Shown here: one piece after another, positions 1 through 7,446 of the stretch
Layout: each line of letters opens with the position of its first letter
How positions within the stretch are numbered: the stretch's first letter is position 1
The notes under the pieces: generated by a model
Databases searched by the model: none
Told to the model about the DNA's origin: nothing
The model's input: only the letters and a program-made list of their open reading frames with translations
Program-made: the position numbers and the translations under genes
Source: JAJTFW01 sp964534995
GTDB taxonomy: Bacteria > Bacteroidota > Bacteroidia > AKYH767-A > OLB10
Direction of reading: 5' to 3'
Assembly: GCA_964534995.1 (NCBI GenBank)
Contig: CAZHSC010000050.1
Span: 1-25,519 of the forward strand
Length of the DNA stretch: 25,519 nucleotides

Positions 1-153
1 AGGCGCTGAGCCGCAAAGGTTCTTCAATTGAACTGCCTGAATTTTCTTTATGATACGAATTGAAACAGAGAATTGCTCCCTGAAAAAATAAAGCAGGCCC
101 TCAGCACCGACGGTTTTTAGAGCGCAGTAGCAGGCGGAAAAGACGGAGGGAAG

Positions 154-173
154 CATCGCAAGGCTTTGCGATG
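154..173. repeat. Inverted repeat, 8-bp stem
   Basis: CATCGCAA and TTGCGATG form a perfect 8-bp stem around a GGCT loop. No T-run follows on either strand, so it does not read as a simple intrinsic terminator. It is part of the repeat-like left end. Confidence 0.6.
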
Positions 174-254
174 ATCGCCCGACGGCCCGCCGGATACAAG
201 CGAAAAAAATTCCGTGCCAGCGGAAAGACGGTGGTGCAGGCCTTGATCTTTTTG

Positions 255-284
255 GTTACTTTTTCTATCAAGAGAAAAAGTAAC
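255..284. repeat. Inverted repeat, 12-bp stem
   Basis: GTTACTTTTTCT (255-266) and AGAAAAAGTAAC (273-284) are perfect reverse complements around the loop ATCAAG. The copy of CTTGAT at 242-247 could pair alternatively with that loop. The arrangement matches a dispersed palindromic unit that I recall from Bacteroidota intergenic regions; that identity is recall, not a search. Confidence 0.75.
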
Positions 285-295
285 TGGGGGTGAAA

Positions 296-310
296 GGGGG
301 CAAAGCCCCC
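296..310. repeat. GC hairpin, 6-bp stem
   Basis: GGGGGC and GCCCCC are separated by AAA, 11 nt after the 12-bp inverted repeat. The two hairpins lie in tandem and probably belong to one repeat unit. The following sequence (atagattt) lacks a proper T-run. Confidence 0.65.
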
Positions 311-437
311 ATAGATTTCTTCTCGCAGGACGCGGAGATTGCGGAGGATTTCTCGCTGATCGTAACGAAGTGAATATCTCTTGGAATACGAAACTGAACC
401 GCCAGGAAGGCGCGGAGGAGCCTATTAGGTTACACTT

Positions 438-1628
438 TTAGCCTACTACTTTCTTGACCAAATCGGCAGCTTCTTTCAACTCGATGGCTGAGTACACTTT
501 CAATCCACTTTCATCAATCAGCCGCTTGGCTTCATCGGCGTTGGTTCCCTGTAAACGTATAATGATAGGAACAGGAATTTCTCCGATATTCTTATAAGCG
601 TCCACGATACCCTGGGCTACTCTGTCACAACGCACGATGCCGCCAAATATGTTCACAAGGATCGCTTTTACATTGGCATCTTTTAAAATAATACGGAAGG
701 CTTTTTCCACCCTTGCTGCATTGGCGGTTCCACCCACATCAAGAAAATTGGCGGGCTCGCCTCCGGCCAGTTTAATAATATCCATGGTAGCCATGGCCAA
801 TCCGGCGCCATTCACCATACAACCCACATTTCCATCCAGCTTCACATAATTCAGATCATGTTCAGCGGCTTCGACTTCTGTTGGATCTTCTTCAAGGACG
901 TCTCTCATTGCTAAAAAATCGGGATGACGGAACAGGCCATTGTCATCGAGATTTACCTTAGCATCGACTGCGATGATTTTATCATCAGCCGTTTTCAAAA
1001 CAGGATTGATTTCAAACAAGGAAGAATCCGTTTGGTCATAGGCTTTATATAAAGCAGAAACGAAACGTGTCATTTCTTTAAAGGCGGCACCGGATAGTCC
1101 AAGGTTGAAGGCAATCTTTCTGGTCTGAAAGGGCTGCAAGCCAACCTTTGGATCTATTTCTTCCTTAAAAATTTTTTCAGGGGTCTTTGCGGCTACCTCT
1201 TCAATATCCATTCCTCCTTCGGTGGAATACATAATAATATTACGACCGCTTTGCCTGTTCAGCAATACGCTCATATAGAATTCAGCGGTTTTGGAAGGAC
1301 CCGGATAATAAACGTCCTGAGCGATCAGCACTTTGTGCACTTTTTTACCCGCCGGACCCGTTTGTGGGGTAACCAGGTTCATGCCTATAATTTGTCCTGC
1401 CTTTTCTTTTAACTCATCCAGGTTTTTAGCCAATTTAACTCCCCCTCCTTTTCCTCTGCCACCGGCATGAATCTGGGCTTTCACCACCCACCATTCTGTT
1501 CCGGTTTGTTCGGTAAGTTTCTTTGCAGCCAGCACAGCTTCATCGGCGGTTTCCGCTACGATCCCTTCCTGTATGGCTACTCCAAAACTTTTCAGAATTT
1601 GTTTCCCCTGGTATTCATGTACATTCAT
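438..1628 (-). CDS. sucC: Succinate-CoA ligase [ADP-forming] subunit beta
   Basis: Beta subunit of succinyl-CoA synthetase, the TCA-cycle step that interconverts succinyl-CoA and succinate with nucleoside triphosphate formation; it works as a complex with SucD, which is not in the window. The 396-aa length is normal. The N-terminal ATP-grasp part begins NVHEYQGKQILKSFGV and carries the KAQIHAGGRGKGGGVK nucleotide-binding stretch. FEINPVLKT and the later NGAGLAMATMD and NIFGGIVRCD motifs are family signatures of the ATP-grasp and CoA-ligase domains. I place the start at the ATG at 1628: an in-frame extension to 1682 adds 18 residues (PYPYIFYF...) unlike any SucC and runs across the promoter-like element. 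The gene stands alone, on the same strand as prmC but 112 nt downstream of it. Confidence 0.97.
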   Translation of the reverse strand: MNVHEYQGKQILKSFGVAIQEGIVAETADEAVLAAKKLTEQTGTEWWVVKAQIHAGGRGKGGGVKLAKNLDELKEKAGQIIGMNLVTPQTGPAGKKVHKVLIAQDVYYPGPSKTAEFYMSVLLNRQSGRNIIMYSTEGGMDIEEVAAKTPEKIFKEEIDPKVGLQPFQTRKIAFNLGLSGAAFKEMTRFVSALYKAYDQTDSSLFEINPVLKTADDKIIAVDAKVNLDDNGLFRHPDFLAMRDVLEEDPTEVEAAEHDLNYVKLDGNVGCMVNGAGLAMATMDIIKLAGGEPANFLDVGGTANAARVEKAFRIILKDANVKAILVNIFGGIVRCDRVAQGIVDAYKNIGEIPVPIIIRLQGTNADEAKRLIDESGLKVYSAIELKEAADLVKKVVG

Positions 1629-1647
1629 AGTGCAATAATTTGACGGG

Positions 1648-1655
1648 CAAAAATA
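1648..1655 (-). promoter_or_regulatory. Putative -7 element for sucC
   Basis: Read on the minus strand this is TATTTTTG, a full match to the Bacteroidota -7 consensus TAnnTTTG, 19 nt upstream of the chosen sucC ATG. No TTG sits at the expected 17-20 nt upstream, so the -33 part is unsupported. Confidence 0.4.
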
Positions 1656-1740
1656 AAAAATATATGGATACGGCCCTATCAATAAAGCAGTCTCCCAATG
1701 CAGTTTTCATGAATTCATTGCGAGAAAAGGTTATAGGGGA

Positions 1741-2598
1741 TCATGCATTCTTTACTGCATATACGAAGCGGTCGCTGCCTGCTAAATCCCTGTAAATGCG
1801 TACATCTTCAAACGACATTTTCTCCAGCATTTCAGCCACTTCTTCCCCGTATTCCCTGTTTATCTCAAACCATAAACGCCCGCCCTCTTTCAATTGATTC
1901 TTAGCATAACCAGCAATCATTTTATAAAAAAGGAGGGGTTCATCATCCGGCACAAATAAAGCCAGATGAGGCTCATACTCTGTAACATTAAGGTGGAGCG
2001 AGGGAAATTCGTTCATGCAGATATAAGGTGGATTGCTGACAATTAAATCCAGGGGGGGGATAGCTACCGGTGGCTTTGCATCAGTGAGTACATCCCAGAT
2101 AACAAACTCCAGAGGCAAATGAAGGCTTGCACTGTTTCTTTGCGCAATTTGCAAAGCGCTTTCCGACACATCAGCGGCAAAAACGCGGGCATCAGGAAAA
2201 GTTTGCTTCAACGCCAAGGCAATACAACCGCTACCTGTACCGATATCCAGAAAAGTCGCACCGGGCATAAACCTGTTATCCTGAATAAATGACAACAGTT
2301 CTTCGGTCTCGGGTCGCGGAATTAATACATTCTTATCAACTCCAATTTTTATTTCGTTGAACCAGGCATAGCCTAAAATATACTGGACAGGCTCTCCATT
2401 CTTCAGGCGTTCCAGATCGCTATCAAGTTGTGCCGAAAGTTCATCGGGAATCAGCATATCGCCGCCGTTCCGCAGTTCGCTGAATGACCATGACAGGCGC
2501 TCCTGCAAAAGATGATTTACCAGAGCATTGGCTTCGGCACTTCCATAAAGTTCATGTAATTCATTCTTTGCACGGGTTAGAAAATCCAGGACGGTCAT
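1741..2598 (-). CDS. prmC: Peptide chain release factor N5-glutamine methyltransferase
   Basis: PrmC/HemK methylates the glutamine of the GGQ loop in release factors RF1 and RF2, using S-adenosylmethionine in the cytoplasm. The protein (285 aa) has the SAM-binding motif FLDIGTGSGCIALAL at about residue 115-130 and the catalytic SNPPYI motif at about 187-190, preceded by the N-terminal helical release-factor-binding domain. NVLIPRPETEEL just before the methylase domain is the usual PrmC wording. The ATG at 2598 is preferred over an in-frame TTG at 2613 because the TTG lies next to a perfect -7 promoter element. It is divergent from ribD, with an 80-nt gap holding both promoters. Confidence 0.95.
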   Translation of the reverse strand: MTVLDFLTRAKNELHELYGSAEANALVNHLLQERLSWSFSELRNGGDMLIPDELSAQLDSDLERLKNGEPVQYILGYAWFNEIKIGVDKNVLIPRPETEELLSFIQDNRFMPGATFLDIGTGSGCIALALKQTFPDARVFAADVSESALQIAQRNSASLHLPLEFVIWDVLTDAKPPVAIPPLDLIVSNPPYICMNEFPSLHLNVTEYEPHLALFVPDDEPLLFYKMIAGYAKNQLKEGGRLWFEINREYGEEVAEMLEKMSFEDVRIYRDLAGSDRFVYAVKNA

Positions 2599-2602
2599 GA
2601 CA

Positions 2603-2610
2603 CAAAAATA
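2603..2610 (-). promoter_or_regulatory. Putative -7 element for prmC
   Basis: Minus-strand TATTTTTG fits TAnnTTTG and ends only 4 nt before the prmC ATG (2598). If real, the transcript would start at or next to the start codon, so the mRNA would be leaderless or nearly so. The nearest TTTG upstream is only 14 nt away, short of the usual spacing. Confidence 0.4.
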
Positions 2611-2657
2611 CAATTAAACTTTAGCAAAGGAAAGCGCGTATTATCACCACCGGGTAT

Positions 2658-2665
2658 TACTTTTG
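2658..2665 (+). promoter_or_regulatory. Putative -7 element for the ribD operon
   Basis: TACTTTTG matches TAnnTTTG, 13 nt before the ribD ATG. No good -33 TTG is visible. The leader is too short for an FMN riboswitch. Confidence 0.4.
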
Positions 2666-2678
2666 TGCCTGATTAAAA

Positions 2679-3722
2679 ATGTGCCCCGAGGAAAAATACA
2701 TGCACCGCTGCCTGCAATTGGCCCTGGCAGGTATAGAAACCGTATCACCCAACCCCATGGTGGGTTGTGTCATTGTACATGGGAATGAAATTATCGGAGA
2801 GGGCTATCATCAAAAGTTCGGTGAGGCACATGCGGAAGTCAACGCGATAAACGCCGTTAAAAACAAAGCCCTGCTTCCCGGCTCTGCCTTATATGTGAAT
2901 CTGGAGCCCTGCTCGCATTTTGGAAAAACCCCACCCTGCAGCGACCTGATTATTTCCAGCGGCATTCGAAAAGTGGTTGTTGGCATGGAGGACCCCTTTC
3001 CGGAGGTGATGGGCAAGGGCATACGCAAGCTCCGTCAGGCGGGAATAGAAGTGGTGTGCGGGGTACTGGAACAAGCGTGCCAGCGCCTTAATAAAAGATT
3101 CATCTGCGCACACACCCATAAGAGGCCCTACCTCATTCTCAAATGGGCCCAGAATAATAAAGCCATCATGGGATCACGGAATGGCAAGATACAAATCAGC
3201 AATTCCATCAGTAAAATATTCACCCATAAATGGAGGAGTGAAGAACGCGGCCTCCTCGTAGGATCAGGAACCGTACTCATCGACAACCCTTTGCTGAATG
3301 TGAGATATTGGGATGGCCCTTCCCCGGGGAGACTTATCCTCGACAGATCCGGCAACCTCTGCGAAAAAACGGATCTTCATATTTTCGATGGCGGGCAAAA
3401 GACCATCGTATTTACACAACAGGAAAATCTAAATTATCCCAATGCCGAAGTGCTCAGCTTATCGCCTTATTCCTGTTTCATCAGCGAAGTATTGGGATAT
3501 CTGTATCAGAACGGTATTCATTCCGTTTTGGTGGAGGGAGGAAGTAAAATCCTTCATGAATTCATTCATGAAAACTACTGGGATGAATGCCGCATTTTTA
3601 TCAGCCATCAGCCCATCGAAAACGGAATTCCCGCCCCTCCCCTCCCCCCCGGAGAAATCATTAATGAAACCACTGTTTTTGACAATACATTAATTGAAGT
3701 GCTAAACCGGCATTGGCTATGA
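2679..3722 (+). CDS. ribD: Bifunctional riboflavin deaminase/reductase RibD
   Basis: Catalyses two steps of riboflavin synthesis: deamination of diaminohydroxyphosphoribosylaminopyrimidine and NADPH-dependent reduction of the ribosyl side chain. The N-terminal deaminase (about residues 1-145) has the zinc site H51-A-E and C78/C87 within the PCSHFGKTPPC motif, and the VSPNPMVGCVIV opening typical of RibD. The C-terminal reductase domain (about 146-347) is more divergent but retains RPYLILKWAQ, GSGTVLIDNPLLNVR and VEGGSKILHEF. The length of 347 aa is normal. It opens a tightly packed operon; its TGA overlaps the ATG of the EamA transporter by 4 nt. ribH lies about 7.5 kb away in a different operon. 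Confidence 0.96.
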   Translation: MCPEEKYMHRCLQLALAGIETVSPNPMVGCVIVHGNEIIGEGYHQKFGEAHAEVNAINAVKNKALLPGSALYVNLEPCSHFGKTPPCSDLIISSGIRKVVVGMEDPFPEVMGKGIRKLRQAGIEVVCGVLEQACQRLNKRFICAHTHKRPYLILKWAQNNKAIMGSRNGKIQISNSISKIFTHKWRSEERGLLVGSGTVLIDNPLLNVRYWDGPSPGRLILDRSGNLCEKTDLHIFDGGQKTIVFTQQENLNYPNAEVLSLSPYSCFISEVLGYLYQNGIHSVLVEGGSKILHEFIHENYWDECRIFISHQPIENGIPAPPLPPGEIINETTVFDNTLIEVLNRHWL

Positions 3723-4609
3723 GCATTTCTTTTCTTCTTACCATTTCAACAGCTGCCTTATTAATGGCATTGTTATATATAATATTGAAATTCTTCCAAA
3801 AATCAGGAGTCAACAATATCCACGGTCTCACAATAAACTATATCACCGCCTCTTCCTTTTCATTTTTCAGCAATTACCATCAAAATGTTGTTGTTTTCAG
3901 CGAAACCCTAAGCATTGTGCCCTTTGCCTTTGGCATCGGAATACTGTTTATCACTGTATTTTATATTGCTACACTTACCGCCCAGCACTCGGGGATAGCC
4001 ATTACTTCCATTGCAGGTAAAATGTCCATGATCATTCCCATTGCAGGGGGCATCCTTCTCTTCAACGAGCAATTCAATGCCACACGTGCCACCGGAATCG
4101 TGACGGCCATGACAGCGGTTTTCTTAAGCAGTTATAAACCACAAAAAGAACAGGTGCCCCATGCTCAACATCGTTGGCTTACCGGGATGTTGCCTGTTCT
4201 GTTATTTACAGGCAGTGGACTGGTTGATCTAAGCATTAAATTATCAGAACACTATTTAATTAATGATCATAATAAAACTTTATTCGTTTCATTCCTCTTT
4301 GCCTCGGCGGGAGCAGCAGGTATCATCATTACTTTGAAGAACTATTTCAGCCAAGGGCAAAAAATCAAAGCCATCAGTATTGCGGGCGGTATTGTTTTGG
4401 GAGTGGCCAATTTCTATTCACTTGAGTTTCTTATTTCAGCCCTGGCTTATCCTGATATTGACAGCTCCCTCGTTTTTTCCATTGCCAACGTACTTGTTGT
4501 GTTGATTTCCGTAATTTCAGCTATCCTCCTCTTCAAAGAAAAATTCAGCAGACTGAATATGCTGGGGGTATTCCTTTCCATCATAAGCATCCTAATACTG
4601 TGCAGATAG
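3719..4609 (+). CDS. EamA/DMT-family membrane transporter
   Basis: Predicted inner-membrane protein of 296 aa with about ten hydrophobic helices in two halves, as in the drug/metabolite transporter (EamA) superfamily. The second half ends with the usual SIANVLVVLISVISAILLFKE-like pattern, in which a new helix is followed by a short basic loop and a final helix. I chose the ATG at 3719, which overlaps the ribD stop as ATGA; an in-frame TTG at 3713 is less likely. Overlap implies translational coupling with ribD. The substrate cannot be told from sequence; a flavin or pteridine intermediate is only a guess from context. It ends flush against yigZ (0-nt gap). Confidence 0.82.
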   Translation: MSISFLLTISTAALLMALLYIILKFFQKSGVNNIHGLTINYITASSFSFFSNYHQNVVVFSETLSIVPFAFGIGILFITVFYIATLTAQHSGIAITSIAGKMSMIIPIAGGILLFNEQFNATRATGIVTAMTAVFLSSYKPQKEQVPHAQHRWLTGMLPVLLFTGSGLVDLSIKLSEHYLINDHNKTLFVSFLFASAGAAGIIITLKNYFSQGQKIKAISIAGGIVLGVANFYSLEFLISALAYPDIDSSLVFSIANVLVVLISVISAILLFKEKFSRLNMLGVFLSIISILILCR

Positions 4610-5242
4610 ATGTTATTTGAAGACACATATTTCACCATTAAAACACCTGAAACGGCAGAACTTCGTGAACGGGGCAGTCGCTTCATCGGCCTCAGCTATC
4701 CGGTGAAATCGGAAGAAGAAGTAAAAACCCTTTTGCAAAAAGTCAAGAAGGAACATCCCCAGGCCAATCACCATTGTTACGCTTACAGGCTCACCACCGA
4801 CCCTACTGTTTTCCGGTTCAGCGATGACAGGGAACCATCCGGTAGCGCCGGCAAACCCATCCTGGGAGCCATTCAATCGAAAGGACTGACGGATATCTTA
4901 ATTGTCGTGGTGAGATATTTTGGTGGTACCCTGCTGGGAGTGCCGGGTTTAATAGCCGCTTACCGGGCCACAGCTTTAAAGGTCATTGAAAGTTCAATCA
5001 TCGTTGAAAAAACCATCAATGACCGGTTTGTATTAACCTTTCCCTATGAACTGGTGAATGAGGTACACCAACTTCTCAAATCACATCCCATTGAAATCAG
5101 GAGCCAGGAATATGGCGAACCCTGTAACATTGTTTTCGATATTCGCAGGAAATTAAGTGATGATTTCAGGAAAAAGTTTAATGAACATCCCAGGTTAAGT
5201 TACCTGTCAACACTAGCAATAACACAGCATGCAACTTCTTAA
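4610..5242 (+). CDS. yigZ: YigZ/IMPACT-family protein
   Basis: Member of the UPF0029/IMPACT family, named for mammalian IMPACT, which regulates GCN2; the bacterial role is unsettled. The N-terminal domain (about residues 1-125) shows the family hallmarks ERGSRFIG, HHCYAYRL, DDREPSGSAGKP and VVRYFGGTLLGVPGL. The C-terminal third (about 135-210) fits the small ferredoxin-like domain found in YigZ. The 210-aa length is typical. The ATG directly follows the TAG of the transporter gene, and the 3' end overlaps the next gene by 14 nt, so it lies in the ribD operon. Its function in this operon is unknown. Confidence 0.92.
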   Translation: MLFEDTYFTIKTPETAELRERGSRFIGLSYPVKSEEEVKTLLQKVKKEHPQANHHCYAYRLTTDPTVFRFSDDREPSGSAGKPILGAIQSKGLTDILIVVVRYFGGTLLGVPGLIAAYRATALKVIESSIIVEKTINDRFVLTFPYELVNEVHQLLKSHPIEIRSQEYGEPCNIVFDIRRKLSDDFRKKFNEHPRLSYLSTLAITQHATS

Positions 5243-6143
5243 AACTCTTTGCGGCATACACGCCACCAGCGGTGATGAGGGTCCTATGAAGGAATTTCTA
5301 TTAGACTATATCCAATCGGAAAAGCACAGGTGGGCCTCCGATGTAAAGGTGATTCACGGTGAAGAATTCCAACATTGTATCCTTCTTGAATTTGGCCAAC
5401 CACGAACCGCAGTGTTTGCGCATATGGACAATATAGGCTTCAACGTAAGGTACGGAAACGAACTCGTGAAAATAGGCGGCCCCAAAACGGTAAGCGGATA
5501 TATGCTCACCGGCAAAGACCAGCAGGGCCATGTGGAATGCGAACTCCATGTCAATGAAGATGACAACAGTTTAAGTTACCGTAACAGCCGGCCTATCGAC
5601 CGGGGTACTGCACTAAATTTCAAGTTAAATTTCAGGGAGGATAAGGAATGGGTTCAATCCTGCTACCTGGATAACAGGCTCGGCGTATTCATAGCGCTCA
5701 GGCTGGCGGAAACCCTCAAGGACGGCATCATTGTTTTCAGTTGCTGGGAAGAACACGGAGGCGGATCTGTGCCCTATTTGGTAAAATACCTATGGGAACA
5801 ACACCGCATCAAACAAACCCTGATTTGCGATATCACCTGGGTTACTGACGGTGTGAAGCCGGGGAAGGGAGTAGCAGTATCCCTCAGGGACTCCGGGATT
5901 CCCAGAAGGGACTATATCAATAAGGTGACGGGCATCCTCAGTAAACATCAGCTGGCCTATCAGCTGGAAGTGGAGAATGCAGGGGGCAGTGATGGCAATG
6001 AAATACAAAAACAACCTTTCCCGATTGACTGGTGTTTTCTGGGCGCAGCGGAAGATTTCGTGCACAGCCCGGATGAGAAAGTTTCGAAGGCGGATATTGA
6101 CTCCATGCTGAGTGCTTACCAGGTCCTCATGAAGGAACTGTGA
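5229..6143 (+). CDS. M42/M20-like zinc aminopeptidase
   Basis: Predicted cytoplasmic co-catalytic metallopeptidase of the M42 (glutamyl aminopeptidase/endoglucanase M) type, 304 aa. Likely metal ligands and catalytic residues are H65-x-D67 in FAHMDNIGF, D in YLDNRLG, the EEHGG pair, D in LICDITW and H in DFVHSPDE. The fold order matches peptidases that open with LLKTLCGIHATSGDE. It is somewhat shorter than classical M42 enzymes (about 340-360 aa), and the region between metal ligands one and two is correspondingly compact. The ATG at 5229 overlaps yigZ by 14 nt, so it is probably the last gene of the ribD operon. Substrate is unknown; M20 carboxypeptidase-like activity is an alternative. Confidence 0.8.
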   Translation: MQLLKTLCGIHATSGDEGPMKEFLLDYIQSEKHRWASDVKVIHGEEFQHCILLEFGQPRTAVFAHMDNIGFNVRYGNELVKIGGPKTVSGYMLTGKDQQGHVECELHVNEDDNSLSYRNSRPIDRGTALNFKLNFREDKEWVQSCYLDNRLGVFIALRLAETLKDGIIVFSCWEEHGGGSVPYLVKYLWEQHRIKQTLICDITWVTDGVKPGKGVAVSLRDSGIPRRDYINKVTGILSKHQLAYQLEVENAGGSDGNEIQKQPFPIDWCFLGAAEDFVHSPDEKVSKADIDSMLSAYQVLMKEL

Positions 6144-6179
6144 TGACGTTTCCTGTTTCCGGTACAGGTTTCCAAAAAT

Positions 6180-6593
6180 TCAGCGACCCTGAAAAAAAGG
6201 CTGCAACTTCTCTAATAATTCATCCGGCGCCTTGCAGGGCTTCGAGGTTATTTTACTCATAAAAACAAGGACCGTGGTTGCTTCGCTGATTTTCTCCATA
6301 CCTTCATTATACACCTCATAGTTAAACTGAATGCGAACGGAAGGCATCACCGGGATACAGGTTTTAATGAACAGAAGATCATCGTAAAATGCAGGTTTAA
6401 AATACCTGACACTATAATCATATACCGGCAGCAAAAAGCCCTCTTCCTCCATCCTCTTATAACTCATACCAAGGCTTCGCAAGGCTTCTACCCGTGCCAC
6501 TTCAAAATACGATGCATAATTTCCGTAATACACATATTGCATCCGATCCGTTTCCGCATACCTTACCCGTACCTGAGTCTCTGAAACAAACAT
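6180..6593 (-). CDS. Acyl-CoA thioesterase, YbgC/4-hydroxybenzoyl-CoA thioesterase family
   Basis: Hot-dog fold thioesterase of 137 aa that hydrolyses acyl-CoA or a related thioester. The signature VRYAETDRMQYVYYGNYASYFEVARVE at about residues 9-36 holds the catalytic-type aspartate (D16) and the Y-x-x-Y-F-E helix start of this family. Later segments (YSVRYFKPAFYDD, NYEVYNEGMEKISEA) follow the hot-dog pattern. It is convergent with the M42 peptidase gene (36-nt gap) and divergent from the 5'-nucleotidase pair. Substrate chain length cannot be predicted. The name ybgC is not assigned because Tol-Pal linkage is absent here. Confidence 0.88.
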   Translation of the reverse strand: MFVSETQVRVRYAETDRMQYVYYGNYASYFEVARVEALRSLGMSYKRMEEEGFLLPVYDYSVRYFKPAFYDDLLFIKTCIPVMPSVRIQFNYEVYNEGMEKISEATTVLVFMSKITSKPCKAPDELLEKLQPFFQGR

Positions 6594-6672
6594 ATTGGTT
6601 TTTACACGAAGATGCTAAAAAAAAATAAACGCCCGGATTCCGGAAAATACACTGTACAAATTGTATTATTGT

Positions 6673-7446
6673 ATGATGAAGCGCGTGTTTCGAAACCTGT
6701 TACTATTGCTGGCTGCCGGTGCCGCCCTTCCCGCATGCAGCAAAAAAAACCTGAGCTATTCCAGCCAAAACCGGCAGTACATATTTTCGAAAGAGGCCTT
6801 TCATGAATCAGACAGCAGCGGTCTGTCTTTTATTAATCTTTACAGGGACAGTCTCCAAAAAAATATGAATACCGTCCTGGCACATTCAAGGTATTACATG
6901 ACCAAGGAATTGCCGGAAGGAGTACTCGGCAACTATTGCGCGGACGCCTGTTTAAGAGAGGTCAACAGGGTTTGTCAGGAGAAAGGTTATCCTGCACCGC
7001 AACTCCTGCTGCTCAACCACGGAGGCTTACGGGCTTCATTGCCGGCCGGCAACATCACCACGGGTAACGTGTATGAAGTCATGCCTTTTGAAAATGAACT
7101 GGTATTGATTACCATCTCCGCTTATGATCTGGACAGCCTTGTGCAATATATCGCATCCAAAGGGGGAGCGCCGGTTTCCGGAATCCGGTTTAACATCCGC
7201 AACAAGAAAGGGGAAGACATCCTGATCCAGGGGAAAAACATCCGGCCGGATCAAGAATATCATGTTGCAACAAGTGATTACATGGCCAACGGAGGAGACG
7301 GATTTGTTATTTTCAAAAAATACCCTGAGCGGAAATCATTATCTTTGAAAGTGCGCGACGCCCTTATAAATGACCTGAAATTACACGGAATGGGCAAGGA
7401 CACTTTAAGTATTACGAAAGATGGAAGGATTACCAAAATACAGTAG
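6673..7446 (+). CDS. 5'-nucleotidase C-terminal-domain lipoprotein
   Basis: Lipoprotein carrying only the C-terminal, substrate-binding domain of UshA-type 5'-nucleotidases. A signal peptide with lipobox L-P-A-C places the lipidated cysteine at residue 22. The mature part shows LGNYCADACLREV, NHGGLRASLPAGNITTG and YMANGGDGFVIF, which correspond to the NGGxR and GGDGF substrate-pocket motifs of the family. No metallophosphatase domain is present in this protein; it is encoded by the next gene, whose start overlaps this one by 26 nt. I chose the ATG at 6673 (ATGATG; 6676 is equally possible) over an upstream TTG at 6661. The gene is divergent from the thioesterase, 79 nt apart. Confidence 0.88.
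   Translation: MMKRVFRNLLLLLAAGAALPACSKKNLSYSSQNRQYIFSKEAFHESDSSGLSFINLYRDSLQKNMNTVLAHSRYYMTKELPEGVLGNYCADACLREVNRVCQEKGYPAPQLLLLNHGGLRASLPAGNITTGNVYEVMPFENELVLITISAYDLDSLVQYIASKGGAPVSGIRFNIRNKKGEDILIQGKNIRPDQEYHVATSDYMANGGDGFVIFKKYPERKSLSLKVRDALINDLKLHGMGKDTLSITKDGRITKIQ

Larger units (their letters stand above)
1..437. other. Non-coding, hairpin-rich stretch with dispersed-repeat character
   Basis: No credible gene is visible on either strand in this 437-nt stretch. It holds at least three near-adjacent inverted repeats (154-173, 255-284, 296-310) and purine-rich wording of the gcgGAG/gccGCAAAGG type at both ends (about 2-20 and 400-419). From memory, similar segments with a GGTTACTTTTTC...GAAAAAGTAAC core occur in intergenic regions of several Bacteroidota, which suggests a multicopy non-coding repeat. 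The copy number in this genome cannot be seen from one window. It could also be the degraded 3' flank of a gene lying left of the window. Confidence 0.5.

Noticed and set aside
1629..1682. 18-residue N-terminal extension of sucC
   Set aside because: It crosses the -7 element and is unlike SucC N-termini; MNVHEYQGKQ is the normal start.
2614..2678. FMN riboswitch upstream of ribD
   Set aside because: The whole gap between prmC and ribD is 80 nt and contains promoter-like elements; there is no room for the aptamer.
5301..5566. Minus-strand open frames opposite the M42-like peptidase
   Set aside because: These are shadows of a gene with intact catalytic motifs on the plus strand.
6144..6179. 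Short CCTG/CAGG inverted repeat between convergent genes as a terminator
   Set aside because: Only a 4-bp stem with a 9-nt loop and no T-run; too weak to call.
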